From NCBI RefSeq assembly GCF_002005445.1, contig NZ_CP014692.1, positions 1 to 64,000 of the forward strand: a DNA stretch of 64,000 nt, in the 5' to 3' direction. Below are positions 37,650-46,982 of the stretch, in pieces. A model generated the notes under the pieces. The model searched no databases, was not told where the DNA came from, and saw nothing but the letters and a program-made list of their open reading frames with translations. Position 1 is the stretch's first letter. Every line of letters starts with the position of its first letter. The translations under genes and the position numbers were made by a program. Source of the DNA: Acetobacter aceti. GTDB lineage: Bacteria > Pseudomonadota > Alphaproteobacteria > Acetobacterales > Acetobacteraceae.

Positions 37650-38298
37650 GGCTTCCCCAAGCGTCAAAGAGACAGGTCTCGCTCCGGTCATCCATCTGGC
37701 TGGTGATGTCGTCTGCCCCATAGATTGATCTCGTGAGCAGGGTCGGCAGATGGTGCGTGCTGTTGAAAGTCTCTTTGGGAATCAGGATCACCGTACGCAG
37801 CCTGATACCATAGTATATGGAAATATCCATGGTATGGAATAAGTTTTTCTGTTCATGTTCCATTAGATGGTGGGCCGATGTCGTACAGGCGGCGAGCAGA
37901 AGGGAAGTGACGTCCGCCGTCATAGCCTGCCCGACGCTTCGACAGATCTGCCGGTGGGAGCCAAGTATGCTCGTTTTGGAGAGGAGTTACAGCTTCAGCA
38001 GGTTTTTCCAGATCAAGGACGAAGATGCCCTGCGATTCACGCGGGGATACCGTCTCGGTTGCGGACTGCCGTCATGTGGTTTCATTTGATGGAATATTCT
38101 GTCCTGATAGCGAGATAACATAATCGGACTCTCATGACGCTCCGTCAGTCGGACAGAACGTTCAGCGGCTATCGGCCATGCACTCAGCCTGTCTTTTGCA
38201 AAGATCACGTCCTTTATCCGTTCAGGACGAGGATTGTCACCCAGGTTATCCCGGATGGCTGTGGCAGAAGCCTGTCCATGAAAACCACTTATAAATCA
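37650..38298. other. Intergenic region without a confident gene
   Basis: About 650 bp. The best minus-strand frame (start 37923, about 90 codons before it enters the repeat) contains MDISIYYGIRLRTVILIPKE but matches no family I know. It could be the remains of a gene whose 3' end was replaced by the 106-bp element. Other frames look random. Confidence 0.4.
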
Positions 38299-38336
38299 TG
38301 AAAAAGTTTTTGGTGAAGCTTTTCCAAAAAGCTTCA
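38299..38336. repeat. AAGCTT-type hairpin repeat
   Basis: AAAAAGTTTTTGGTGAAGC, TTTTCCAAAAAGCTTCA. It is the clearest full-length member besides 12022. Confidence 0.55.
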
Positions 38337-38425
38337 GAGAGCATCGTGTGTCTGGAAAAAAGCTGGCGCCAAAACACTCATTTCTTATCGAAACAGTATG
38401 ATGAAACAACCTTTTGAAACCAGCC

Positions 38426-39355
38426 TCAGAAACGGGCCAGACGCTCCGCGATCAGATCATAGACGGCTTCGACATCGCATTCCCTGAGAAACAGAACATT
38501 TTTCGGCAAATCGCTGACACCCCACCAGTCCACGACAGTCATGCCCATCGTCAGTTCGCTGCCGGTCTCCACGCGCACATTGACCTGCCGTCCGCGATAC
38601 AGGTCCGGTTTCAGCAACCAGAGCACGGTGTTCGGGTCGTGCAGTGGGCCTCCGTCCGTGCCGTATTTGTTGGCTTCAAAGCGTTTCTCGAACCGCAGCC
38701 AGTCAGCAACGACCGGGCCCACACGGTTGGGGATTGCCTCCAGACGGGCCAGACGGGCTGCGCTCGTGTGCAGCGTGTGTGTTACATCCAGCGGCAGCAT
38801 GATGATGGGGATATCTGATTCCAGCACGATGGCGGCGGCATGAGGGTCGACATAGACATTGAATTCCGCGCTGGGCGTGATGTTACCGACTTCGGAAAAT
38901 GCGCCGGACATGGTGACAGTCCGGCCGATCCGTGTTCGCAGCGCGGGTTCGCGTGAGAGGGCCAGAGCCAGGTTGGTCATGGGGCCGATGGCGCAGATCG
39001 TGATGGCTCCAGGCGGATTTTCCATGACGCTACGGATCAGGAAGTCGACCGCATGCTCCGGAGACGCGTTCGTCAAGGGCTCAGGTAAATCCGCTCCTTC
39101 AAAGCCGGTGCGACCATGCACATGCATGGCGTTGACGGGGGCGCGAAGAAGAGGACGCTCTGCGCCCCGACACACCGGAATATCTGGCCGACCGGCCAGT
39201 TCCATTGTCTTCAGGGCATTGATGGTCGCCTGATCGACATCGACATTCCCCGAGACCGTGGTGACGCCCAGCAACTCGATCTCGGGACTGACGAGAGCGA
39301 GGAGAATTGTCAGGGCGTCATCCTGTCCGGGATCTGTGTCGATGATGATTTTCAA
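38426..39355 (-). CDS. Pyrimidine/purine ribonucleoside hydrolase
   Basis: A 309-residue nucleoside N-ribohydrolase that splits nucleosides to base and ribose for salvage. The calcium/ribose-binding motif DTDPGQDDA is at residues 6-14, followed by TTVSGNVDVDQATINAL, HGRTGFEGADLP, and the C-terminal GGPLHDPNTVLWLL with the late metal Asp. The length matches RihA/IunH enzymes. The start codon is TTG at 39355, supported by GAGGAGAA six bases upstream. It stands alone; base preference cannot be told. Confidence 0.92.
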   Translation of the reverse strand: MKIIIDTDPGQDDALTILLALVSPEIELLGVTTVSGNVDVDQATINALKTMELAGRPDIPVCRGAERPLLRAPVNAMHVHGRTGFEGADLPEPLTNASPEHAVDFLIRSVMENPPGAITICAIGPMTNLALALSREPALRTRIGRTVTMSGAFSEVGNITPSAEFNVYVDPHAAAIVLESDIPIIMLPLDVTHTLHTSAARLARLEAIPNRVGPVVADWLRFEKRFEANKYGTDGGPLHDPNTVLWLLKPDLYRGRQVNVRVETGSELTMGMTVVDWWGVSDLPKNVLFLRECDVEAVYDLIAERLARF

Positions 39356-40147
39356 CGCCTGTTCTCCTCATATGACAGCCCTGATTCCGGGCTGGCATGG
39401 TCGATCTGATACCGCAGCACCAGAAGTCTAGCCTCTGGAAGCGGTCCCGTCAGCAGGCATCTCCATGCGTGAGATACTTCCTGCAACAACCTGTGATCGT
39501 TCCATTTTTGAATATCCTTGCCTCCGCAGGCAGTCGCAGTGAACTGACGGCAAACGGTTCCGTGGTGTGGTTTCAGCCCCATTTTCCGCGTAAATTTTTC
39601 CACATTTGAAGCACAGAAGCCGCCATAGCCAGAGTGAGTGTGTGGCTGGGCTTTCTTGCTCTGTAAAAACAAAAAAACCAGTAGCAGGAAATGTTTATTG
39701 TATCTGAACGGTTTCCGGGGATATGTGAAAATATTCCGTCGAAGTAGTTATATACGATCTCGTGTGAAGAAGTAACAGTGTGACAGGGGTAGCGTTACAT
39801 ATATAAAGCAACCAGTTTTAGTGTTTAATTGAAATTGTGTTGTATATAATTCTTTATTTTTTGTATATTTATATAAACATTATTGGTTTCATGAGTATCA
39901 GGTGGGCGGTTTTGAAATCCTGCGAGCCTGTTTGGAAATTCATGGATGAGCGTTTTTTCGGGTGAGATTGGCGCCCATGGCGACAAGAAACTTCTGCGTC
40001 TGTGCTGGTGACGACATGGGATCTGTTGCCAGAAATGGTGGAAAATCAGAAAAATTCCATCTTTCTGTCGGCCCTGCCTTCGCCCGATCAGGACAGACGG
40101 GGCCATTATATGTTTTATGAATCCGCTATCCAGAACAAAGGTTACTC
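39356..40147. other. Intergenic region of about 790 bp
   Basis: No gene can be supported. The left part has average composition; 39660-39900 is strongly AT-rich with runs of T/A that look promoter-like but give no confident -35/-10 pair. A degenerate minus-strand frame (39352-39672) shows no known domain. Confidence 0.5.
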
Positions 40148-40498
40148 ATGACCATCAAACGCCTCGCCCCGGAAGAACGTCTCAGCGGAGCCTCCGTCTG
40201 CGGCAATATGGTTTATCTCGCTGGGCAGGTCGCCGATGATGCGACACTGGACGCGGAAGGCCAGACTGCTGATATTCTGCGCCAGATCGATGTGCTGCTG
40301 GCCGAAGCGGGCACCAGCAAGAGCAATCTTCTGTCGGTGCAGATCTTTCTGGCCGACATCAGCGATATGGGGGCCATGAACCGGGCATGGGATGTCTGGC
40401 TGGATCGGGCCAACAAGCCTGCGCGCGCCACGGTCGAGGCGAAACTTGCGGACCCAAGCTGGAAAGTCGAAATCACAGGTATCGCAGTCATCCCGTGA
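40148..40498 (+). CDS. RidA-family (YjgF/YER057c) enamine/imine deaminase
   Basis: A 116-residue trimeric RidA-like protein that hydrolyses reactive enamine/imine products of PLP enzymes. It shows CGNMVYLAGQVADD, AEAGTSKSNLLSVQIFLADI, and the Arg in NKPARATVEAKLADP that in active RidA binds the carboxylate. The last residues lack the usual EI.CIA-type ending and read VEITGIAVIP, as in a frequent subgroup. AAAGG lies six bases before the ATG. Confidence 0.9.
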   Translation: MTIKRLAPEERLSGASVCGNMVYLAGQVADDATLDAEGQTADILRQIDVLLAEAGTSKSNLLSVQIFLADISDMGAMNRAWDVWLDRANKPARATVEAKLADPSWKVEITGIAVIP

Positions 40499-40605
40499 CG
40501 CCATAAAGCGCTTTCGGGGCGGGGGCGTCTGCTGATGGGGGTAGGGCAGGCAAAATTCTGAGCGGGTCTTATGACTGCCCGCTCTACACCTGTCGTGAAA
40601 ACGCT

Positions 40606-41589
40606 CTATCCCGCGACGTTGATCAGAATTCGTCCCCGCGTCCGGCCGTCCATCAACGCATGCGCTGCCTCGACGGCCTGCGAGAGCGGGTATTCACTGA
40701 CAACCTCTTCCAGTCGTGTGACGTCGATCAGACCAGCAAGTCGATCCCACGCCCTGATCCGCTGTTCACGTGGGCACAGGGTGCTGTCGATGCCGAGAAG
40801 ACTCACGCCACGCAGGATGAACGGGGCGACGGTCAAAGGCAGATCCATTCCGCCCGCAAGACCGCACGCGGCCACAGCGCCGTGCAACCGGACAGCAGCG
40901 CAGACTGACGCCAGCACCTGCCCTCCGACGACATCAATCGCACCAGCCCATTCGGCCTTTTCCAACGGACGGCTTTTGCTGGTGAACAGATCCCGCTGGA
41001 TCACCCGGCTGGCGCCGAGACTCTCAAGATAGTCCTTTTCCGCCATCCGCCCCGTGACGGCGACCGTTTCATAGCCAAGTCCGGAGAGCAGCATCACCGC
41101 GATACTGCCCACGCCGCCTGATGCGCCCGTCACCAGCACAGGTCCATCGTTGAGCTTAACATCCGCATGTTCAAGCGCCATGACGCAGAGCATGGCCGTA
41201 TAACCTGCCGTCCCGAGAATCATGGCCTGCCTTGCGGAGAAAGCGGCAGGCAGCCGTATCAGCCATTCACTGCTGACCCGAGCAAGACCGGCGAGGCCAC
41301 CCCAGTGCTTTTCCCCAACACCCCAGCCATTGAGCAGCACCTTGTCACCGGGGAGGAAGTCAGGAGAGGCGGATTCAACGACCGTGCCGGCAAAATCCAC
41401 TCCCGGCACCATCGGCCAGGATTTCACAATCGGTCCTTTGCCGGTAATGGCGAGGGCATCCTTGTAGTTGAGTGTGGACCACTCGACTTTCACCAGCACG
41501 TCACCCACAGGCAGCGCGTCCAGAGCTATCTGACGGAAAGACGCAGCTTGTCCCTCGTCGTTTTTTTCAATGATGACGGCGTCAAACAT
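40606..41589 (-). CDS. Acrylyl-CoA reductase-type MDR oxidoreductase (AcuI/YhdH)
   Basis: A 327-residue zinc-free medium-chain reductase. The AcuI/YhdH subgroup reduces acryloyl-CoA to propionyl-CoA with NADPH, removing a toxic electrophile. Landmarks: NYKDALAITGKGPIV, PGVDFAGTVVES, GWGVGEKHWGGLAG and the nucleotide motif VTGASGGVGSIAVMLL, with GRMAEKDYLESLGA after it. GAGG precedes the ATG. No neighbouring gene hints at a dedicated pathway, so a general detoxification role is likely. Confidence 0.9.
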   Translation of the reverse strand: MFDAVIIEKNDEGQAASFRQIALDALPVGDVLVKVEWSTLNYKDALAITGKGPIVKSWPMVPGVDFAGTVVESASPDFLPGDKVLLNGWGVGEKHWGGLAGLARVSSEWLIRLPAAFSARQAMILGTAGYTAMLCVMALEHADVKLNDGPVLVTGASGGVGSIAVMLLSGLGYETVAVTGRMAEKDYLESLGASRVIQRDLFTSKSRPLEKAEWAGAIDVVGGQVLASVCAAVRLHGAVAACGLAGGMDLPLTVAPFILRGVSLLGIDSTLCPREQRIRAWDRLAGLIDVTRLEEVVSEYPLSQAVEAAHALMDGRTRGRILINVAG

Positions 41590-41761
41590 TACACCTGCCT
41601 CGCAGCTCTGCCTGTTCAGTGAAATCCTGTGCGCAGATGGAAAAAGAGAGCGACAGAATCGTGCTTCACAGCACGCGTTTGCCGCCCCCCTCCCGGATCA
41701 CTCATAAATATTGGCCAATCCTCGCGCAGAGGGGCTGCGGTCATGACCGGCCTGCGGGTGC

Positions 41762-42196
41762 TCAGTTTTTGACCAGCTGCGCCCGGGCTTCGCCATTAGG
41801 GTGTTCGGCGGTGTGCAGGTTCACATAGATTTTCCCGGCCTCAAGTTCCTTGACCTGCTTGCTGTCGAGTTTGATCGTGCCTTTCAGGGGGCTGGTGTAG
41901 GGGCCGTCGATGGGAGCGACGACACCGGCATCCTGATCCGGGGCGGCGGGACCGTGGAAATGGGCGGCGTTCACGGGGCCTGACAGTCCGGACCACTGGA
42001 TGCTGTAGGTCAGTTCATGCGTTCTGGAATCAAGGGTGGCATCGACCATGCCTGCGGGATGGGAGGTTGCTGCGTGCTCACCCGAGAAGCTGCCCATGAA
42101 CATCTCGTTCTTGTCCGCAGCCGATGCTATGGAAACTGACGCTGCAAAAACAGCGGAGGCCAGAAAGGCGTTTCTGATCGTTGTTTTGAAAGTCAT
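41762..42196 (-). CDS. CHRD-domain secreted protein
   Basis: A 144-residue exported protein. Residues 1-27 form a Sec signal peptide ending ASIASAADK-like (cleavage after SAA or ASA). The rest is one CHRD domain, a fold first noted in chordin, recognised by MFMGSFSGEHAAT, THELTYSIQWSGL, the His pair in AAHFHGPA and the terminal KIYVNLHTAEHPNGEARAQL. The His residues may bind metal. Function in bacteria is unknown. GGAGA lies eight bases before the ATG. Confidence 0.88.
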   Translation of the reverse strand: MTFKTTIRNAFLASAVFAASVSIASAADKNEMFMGSFSGEHAATSHPAGMVDATLDSRTHELTYSIQWSGLSGPVNAAHFHGPAAPDQDAGVVAPIDGPYTSPLKGTIKLDSKQVKELEAGKIYVNLHTAEHPNGEARAQLVKN

Positions 42197-42338
42197 TTGA
42201 TTGATCTCCGAGTCATGAAGCGATTACCGCACAGAGAGTAACGCCGGAGAATAGGCTCTGTTTGATTGTATCCGTAAATTTACCGTGCGTTAACACGCCT
42301 GTCGTAATGTCGATGTGATCTATTGAAGGACATACGCC

Positions 42339-42578
42339 ATGACGAGTTCAGCATCCCTGAGTGGGACCAGCTATTCTCTGCTCGCGCTCCAGCATCGTGG
42401 TCGGGCATCCGCTGCTCCGGCCAAAATGGCCGACACCACCATCAATGCAACCGGCCAGCGGTCACATGGAGGCAGTCTTTCCATCGGTCTTGATTCAACC
42501 GGGAATGTGCTCACCACCGCGAGCGCCGGCAAGGATGGAAAAGCCGTGAAATCCGCTGCCGTCGATCTGTTCGGCTGA
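42339..42578 (+). CDS. Small protein of unknown function (79 residues)
   Basis: A 79-residue frame with GAAGGA eight bases before its ATG. The product is rich in Ser/Ala/Gly/Thr with the segment QRSHGGSLSIGLDSTGN; no signal peptide, membrane span or known domain. It ends 16 bp before the convergent phosphatase gene. The good ribosome site and consistent codon use make it plausible, but no family is recognised. Confidence 0.5.
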   Translation: MTSSASLSGTSYSLLALQHRGRASAAPAKMADTTINATGQRSHGGSLSIGLDSTGNVLTTASAGKDGKAVKSAAVDLFG

Positions 42579-42594
42579 ACAGACCACTACACCG

Positions 42595-43185
42595 TTATCC
42601 GAGCTGCTTCAGGTTCCAGGGCGTTCCAGCCGTAGCGGGTGGCTCGGCCACAAGCGGGATGGCGTTGGGAAGCCGGACATTCACAGGCAGATGCATGGCT
42701 GACCGCAGGGCGCGGAACAACGCACCGTGAGCCACCACCAGCACTGTGCCCTGTCCGGTCAGAGCCCGGTTCAGGGCTGCCACGGCGCGATCACGCAGGA
42801 AAGCGAACGGCTCGGCGCCCGGCGGCGTGTAGTGCCCTTCGACCCAGTCATCATACCAGTCGCCCATCGGGCAACCTTCCTGCTCGCCGAAGCAGACTTC
42901 TTCCAGCCCTACATCCATGGTGAGGACCGGGCGAACGCCGTAGCGTTCTTTCAGTGAGTCTGCTGCAACCTCGGCTGTCCGAAGCGCGCGGGCCAGCGGG
43001 GAGGACACGATCCGGCTGATCCGCAGATCACCCGAGGCCTCCTGTGCCAGCAGACTGCCGGCATTGCGCGCCTGCTCCAGTCCGGTTTCGTTGAGCGGTA
43101 TATCGGTCCGACCCTGTGACAGACCCTGCCTGTTCCAGTCTGTCTCGCCATGACGGAGATACCAGTAACGTGTCGGGGTAATCAC
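42595..43185 (-). CDS. Histidine phosphatase-family protein (phosphoglycerate mutase-like)
   Basis: A 196-residue enzyme of the branch 1 histidine phosphatases. The phospho-acceptor motif LRHGETDWNRQG is near the N-terminus, followed by GRTDIPLNETGLEQA, SSPLARALRTAE and the second catalytic His in LVVAHGALFRAL. The longer frame begins with TTG at 43212 inside prs; I prefer the GTG at 43185 because AGAGGA lies seven bases upstream. It is probably co-transcribed with prs. Substrates could be phosphosugars or alpha-ribazole-type phosphates. Confidence 0.88.
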   Translation of the reverse strand: MITPTRYWYLRHGETDWNRQGLSQGRTDIPLNETGLEQARNAGSLLAQEASGDLRISRIVSSPLARALRTAEVAADSLKERYGVRPVLTMDVGLEEVCFGEQEGCPMGDWYDDWVEGHYTPPGAEPFAFLRDRAVAALNRALTGQGTVLVVAHGALFRALRSAMHLPVNVRLPNAIPLVAEPPATAGTPWNLKQLG

Positions 43186-43204
43186 AAGGCAGTCCTCTGC
43201 TTTC

Positions 43205-44137
43205 TCAGTCAAACAGCGACGAGACGGAACTTTCGTCGGAGACGGCGCGCATCGCCCGTGCGAGCAGCTCGGCTGTCGTGATCTGTCGGATGTTGTGGGC
43301 CGCTTTTACAGCGTCCGTTGCCTTGATGCTGTCGGTCAGGGTGAGCATCTCGATCGGAGAAGCGCCAATCCGCTCGACAGCCTGCCCGGTCAGCACGCCG
43401 TGCGTGACATAAGCACCCACGGACGCCGCGCCATTATTGATGATCGCCTGCGCCGCGTTGCAGAGCGAGCCTCCGCTATCCACGATATCGTCAACCAGCA
43501 GACAATGACGGCCCTTCACGTCACCGATGACATTCATGACTTCGGACACACCGGCGCGCTCACGGCGCTTGTCGATAATGGCCAGATCCGTGTTCAGGCG
43601 CTGCGCCAACTGACGCGCACGCACCACGCCGCCGACATCCGGCGAAACGATCATCAGGTCCCGGTCGCCGTAACGCTCCTTGATGTCGCGCACAAACAGC
43701 GGCGCGGCATAAAGATTGTCCACCGGCACGTCGAAGAAGCCCTGGATCTGCATGGCGTGCAGATCAAGGGTCAGCACCCGGTCGGCACCGGCCTCGACCA
43801 GCAGGTTCGCCACCAGCTTGGCGCTGATCGGTGTGCGGGGGCCGGATTTACGGTCCTGACGGGCATAGCCGAAATACGGCATGACCGCCGTGATCCGGCG
43901 AGCTGAACCACGCCGCAGCGCATCCAGCATGATCAGCAGTTCCATGAGGTTGTCATTCGTGGGCATGCAGGTGCTCTGTACGACAAACACATCCTCACCG
44001 CGCACATTCTCGAAAATCTCGACAAAGACTTCCATATCCGCAAAGCGGCGCACGGAGGCATTGCAAAGCGACATATTGAGTTCAGCCGCTACAGCTTCGG
44101 CAAGCGGTAGGTTGCTGTTACAAGCGACGATCTTCAT
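43205..44137 (-). CDS. prs: Ribose-phosphate pyrophosphokinase
   Basis: A 310-residue PRPP synthase, making the activated ribose for nucleotides, histidine and tryptophan. Motifs: [12 protein letters not shown] with ATP contacts, the divalent-metal segment [15 protein letters not shown], the flexible loop KRRERAG and the PRPP loop [15 protein letters not shown]. Class I length. The phosphatase gene follows within 20 bp or overlaps, depending on its start, so they likely form an operon. Confidence 0.96.
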   Translation of the reverse strand: MKIVACNSNLPLAEAVAAELNMSLCNASVRRFADMEVFVEIFENVRGEDVFVVQSTCMPTNDNLMELLIMLDALRRGSARRITAVMPYFGYARQDRKSGPRTPISAKLVANLLVEAGADRVLTLDLHAMQIQGFFDVPVDNLYAAPLFVRDIKERYGDRDLMIVSPDVGGVVRARQLAQRLNTDLAIIDKRRERAGVSEVMNVIGDVKGRHCLLVDDIVDSGGSLCNAAQAIINNGAASVGAYVTHGVLTGQAVERIGASPIEMLTLTDSIKATDAVKAAHNIRQITTAELLARAMRAVSDESSVSSLFD

Positions 44138-44270
44138 CTGCCGATTTTCCTGTGAAACTGCACCACACGACCCGCAATCCGGGCATTGCCGGGCCTTCTA
44201 GCAACGCAGGGGGCTTCTGTCATCCGACCAAGGGCAGGCATGGGTCCATTTCGTATCAGGTGTGTCCTGA
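44138..44270. other. Short intergenic region before prs
   Basis: 133 bp, probably holding the prs promoter and the end of the SbcC-like transcription unit; no element could be assigned. Confidence 0.35.
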
Positions 44271-46982
44271 TCACACAGCCGAGAGCACGGGAGCGCCACC
44301 CGGCACGAGACGCAGTGGCCTTGCGGACAATTCGGCAAACTGATCGTCCCGGCAGGTCATGATGATGATCTGCATCCAGCTGGCGGCGTCTGTCAGAATA
44401 TCAAACAGCGTGTTCATTCGCACGGCGTCGGAGAAGCACAGCGCATCATCGAGAATCAGCATGGCGGGGCGACCCTGGGCATGAAGGATGTCCGCAAACC
44501 CCAATCGGACCAGCACGGCGATCTGCTCCCGAGTCCCGTCTGAAAGATTGCCGACTTCCTCCTCGTTGCGCCCGCGGGTCAGGCCGGACACGGTGAAATC
44601 CGTTTGCAGACGGGCGGTTGCCCGTGGAAAGAGCATTTCGATCGCGGGCTGAAGCGCACGGGTCAGCGGTGCGAGATAGCGCTCGGTCGTCTCCCGCTCC
44701 GCCTCCCTGAGCGTTTCCTTCAGAAGCTGAAGAACCGCGACCTCCTGCTCACAGGATTCGCGCTCCGTCCGATATCGCTCGATATCGCGTTTGCAGGCGG
44801 CGATCGCCTCATCCAGGCCGGTTCCTTCCGCCGCCTGAATCCGGACCTCGCGCGTCACCACATCCTGTTGCAGGCGGGAGAGACGATCCCGTCGTCCGTT
44901 GATCTGGGCTTCCAGACGATTGATGGCGGCATCGACAAGGGCTTCCGGCTCAGCAGGCCGCTCCGCCTTCAGGCGCTCCCAGGCGCGCTCCGCTGTGTCC
45001 AGACTGTCCTGCGCCCTGTCAAAGCGCTCATTCAGCACGGCATCCGGTTCGCTGGCCTGCGCCGCGTCTTCCTCGCCTTGCAGGTTGTCCAGCCGGTCTC
45101 TGCGCACGCGACTGTCGGACCTGCGCTCCTCCACAAGCTTCCGGGCCACTTCCTGTTCGGCGATGGGACCACGCAAGGCTTCCCGTGTCCGGGTCACTTC
45201 CTGCTCCACGGTCTGAAGGGTCTGTCGGGCCGTCGCCACCCCTGCTCTGGCTTCCTCCATGGACGAGGGAAGCGCGGCGGCATCGTCACCCTGCGCTTCT
45301 CTCCATTGAGCCAGCCCGAACTCAGTATCCGCAATACGCTGGCGCAACATCCCCATGGCGCGGTCCGGGGTGTCAGCCTGAAAGGCTTTCATGGCTGCCG
45401 TTAGACCCTCTTCCGCAGCCTTGCAGGCCGCCTCGGCCTGTCGGCGACGCTCCATATCCGCATGGGCTGCGGCGATATCCGGGCAACCGGTCGCATCCAG
45501 CGCCTCCTGAAATACCTGACGCGCCTGGTCGATCTTTGCCTGCATGGTGGCGCGATCACGGATGGCCGGAATAATGCGGAACGCGCCGACGCCTGCGATC
45601 TTCAGTTCAGTCGGATCGACCAGTTCAAGTCGTCTGGCCTCCACCGCCTGTCCATTGAGGCGCACCTGTTCAGCGCCACCCGGCTCCAGGGCGATTTCCA
45701 GACCGGTCGCCTGAGCGCCCAGCGCGGTCTCGGCCTCGAATACAGCCTTGTCGGCCTCCTGAATGGCTCTGAGGCGTTTTTCATCCACACGAAAAGCCGC
45801 GAAAGCTGAGCGGGCTTTTTCGACCTGTGCGGTCAGGCTTTCAAGATGATGGAGTTGGCGGACGGCCTCGTCCCGCTGTTCCAGTTGATGGAGATGATCG
45901 AGAGCCCGTTCCGCCCGGCTGACACTCCTGCTGGCCGCCGCACGACGTTCATCGAGCCTGCCGAGCACATCACTCTGTTCCGCCAGCGCGGTTTCAGCCC
46001 GTTTCTGGCGGGCTTCAGCCTGACGGTATTCTTCATCCGCTTCGATAGCCTGCTGCCGGGCGTCAGTCAGACGTTTGCGCCGTTCCATCCGAAGCGTGCG
46101 CTCATCCTGCAGACGTCTCAGATCACGCCGGGCCCCTTCGACAGCCGCCTTCGCCTCGGCCTCGCGCTTCCCGAAGCGCAGAAGGTCATTCTTCCGGGCT
46201 CTGGCCTGGTCGAGGTCGGCCTGCTCCGCCTGCTGGCGCACCGGATCCTGCTCCCGCCCCAACTGGCGTCGCGTGTGATCAAGCTCTTTCAGGTCCTGCT
46301 CAAGCGCGTTCTGCCGGTTTTCCAGATCAGTCAGACGGGCTGTGGCGTCTTCCTCTCCTGTGAAAGCCTCGGCATAACGGCCCTGTCGCCTGTTGTGCCC
46401 GTTGACCAGTTTGGCCAGATCGTCCTGAACCCGTTTCAGAATACGGGCCGCGTCCGCGCCGCCGGTAATCTCCGCAAAATCGGCGCTCAGACAGGACTGC
46501 ACGCTCTGCCGGGCCGTATCGCCGAGGTCCGGCTGGGTGAAACTCTGGCCCTGCTCCACCCACAAGGCAGGAAGCAGCCCGTCTGTCTCGTTCTTTTTCG
46601 TGGCGCTGAGGCCGAGGAGCGTCTGCACCTCTGCGTCGGCGTCATCGCCTTCTTTCAGTCCGGTTGGTCCGGTCAGACGGGTAAAGCTCTTTTTCAGAAA
46701 CTGTTTTTCAAAACGGTAGGTCTGACCGTTCAGTGTGAACTCCGCCAGAATACGTGGAGCGCCACCGCTGTACGGTTCGAACGATCGGGTGGTTTTTGTG
46801 GAAGACCCCGGCTTGTAGAGGAACAGCGCCCGCAGGGCCGCCAGCATGGTCGACTTGCCGGACTCGTTTGAAGCAGCCAGCAGATTCAGGCCCGGCCCCA
46901 GTCCGTCGAGGCGGTGAATCCCTGTGAAACGACGGAAATTTTCAACTTCCAGAGCGGTGAAGATCAGTCCGTTCGTGCTCAT
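44271..46982 (-). CDS. SbcC/Rad50-like SMC-family ATPase (YhaN-like, no zinc hook)
   Basis: A 903-residue ATPase with split head domains and long coiled coils, expected to pair with the adjacent nuclease in DNA end processing. The head starts FTALEVENFRRFTGIHRL with Walker A AASNESGKSTMLAAL; the signature NLSDGTREQIAVLVRL and Walker B AMLILDDALCFSD are near the C-terminus. The middle 600 residues are Arg/Glu/Ala-rich heptads. Unlike classical SbcC/Rad50 there is no CxxC zinc hook at the coil apex, placing it nearer the YhaN subgroup. It starts within the stop of the nuclease gene (ATGA overlap). Confidence 0.87.
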   Translation of the reverse strand: MSTNGLIFTALEVENFRRFTGIHRLDGLGPGLNLLAASNESGKSTMLAALRALFLYKPGSSTKTTRSFEPYSGGAPRILAEFTLNGQTYRFEKQFLKKSFTRLTGPTGLKEGDDADAEVQTLLGLSATKKNETDGLLPALWVEQGQSFTQPDLGDTARQSVQSCLSADFAEITGGADAARILKRVQDDLAKLVNGHNRRQGRYAEAFTGEEDATARLTDLENRQNALEQDLKELDHTRRQLGREQDPVRQQAEQADLDQARARKNDLLRFGKREAEAKAAVEGARRDLRRLQDERTLRMERRKRLTDARQQAIEADEEYRQAEARQKRAETALAEQSDVLGRLDERRAAASRSVSRAERALDHLHQLEQRDEAVRQLHHLESLTAQVEKARSAFAAFRVDEKRLRAIQEADKAVFEAETALGAQATGLEIALEPGGAEQVRLNGQAVEARRLELVDPTELKIAGVGAFRIIPAIRDRATMQAKIDQARQVFQEALDATGCPDIAAAHADMERRRQAEAACKAAEEGLTAAMKAFQADTPDRAMGMLRQRIADTEFGLAQWREAQGDDAAALPSSMEEARAGVATARQTLQTVEQEVTRTREALRGPIAEQEVARKLVEERRSDSRVRRDRLDNLQGEEDAAQASEPDAVLNERFDRAQDSLDTAERAWERLKAERPAEPEALVDAAINRLEAQINGRRDRLSRLQQDVVTREVRIQAAEGTGLDEAIAACKRDIERYRTERESCEQEVAVLQLLKETLREAERETTERYLAPLTRALQPAIEMLFPRATARLQTDFTVSGLTRGRNEEEVGNLSDGTREQIAVLVRLGFADILHAQGRPAMLILDDALCFSDAVRMNTLFDILTDAASWMQIIIMTCRDDQFAELSARPLRLVPGGAPVLSAV

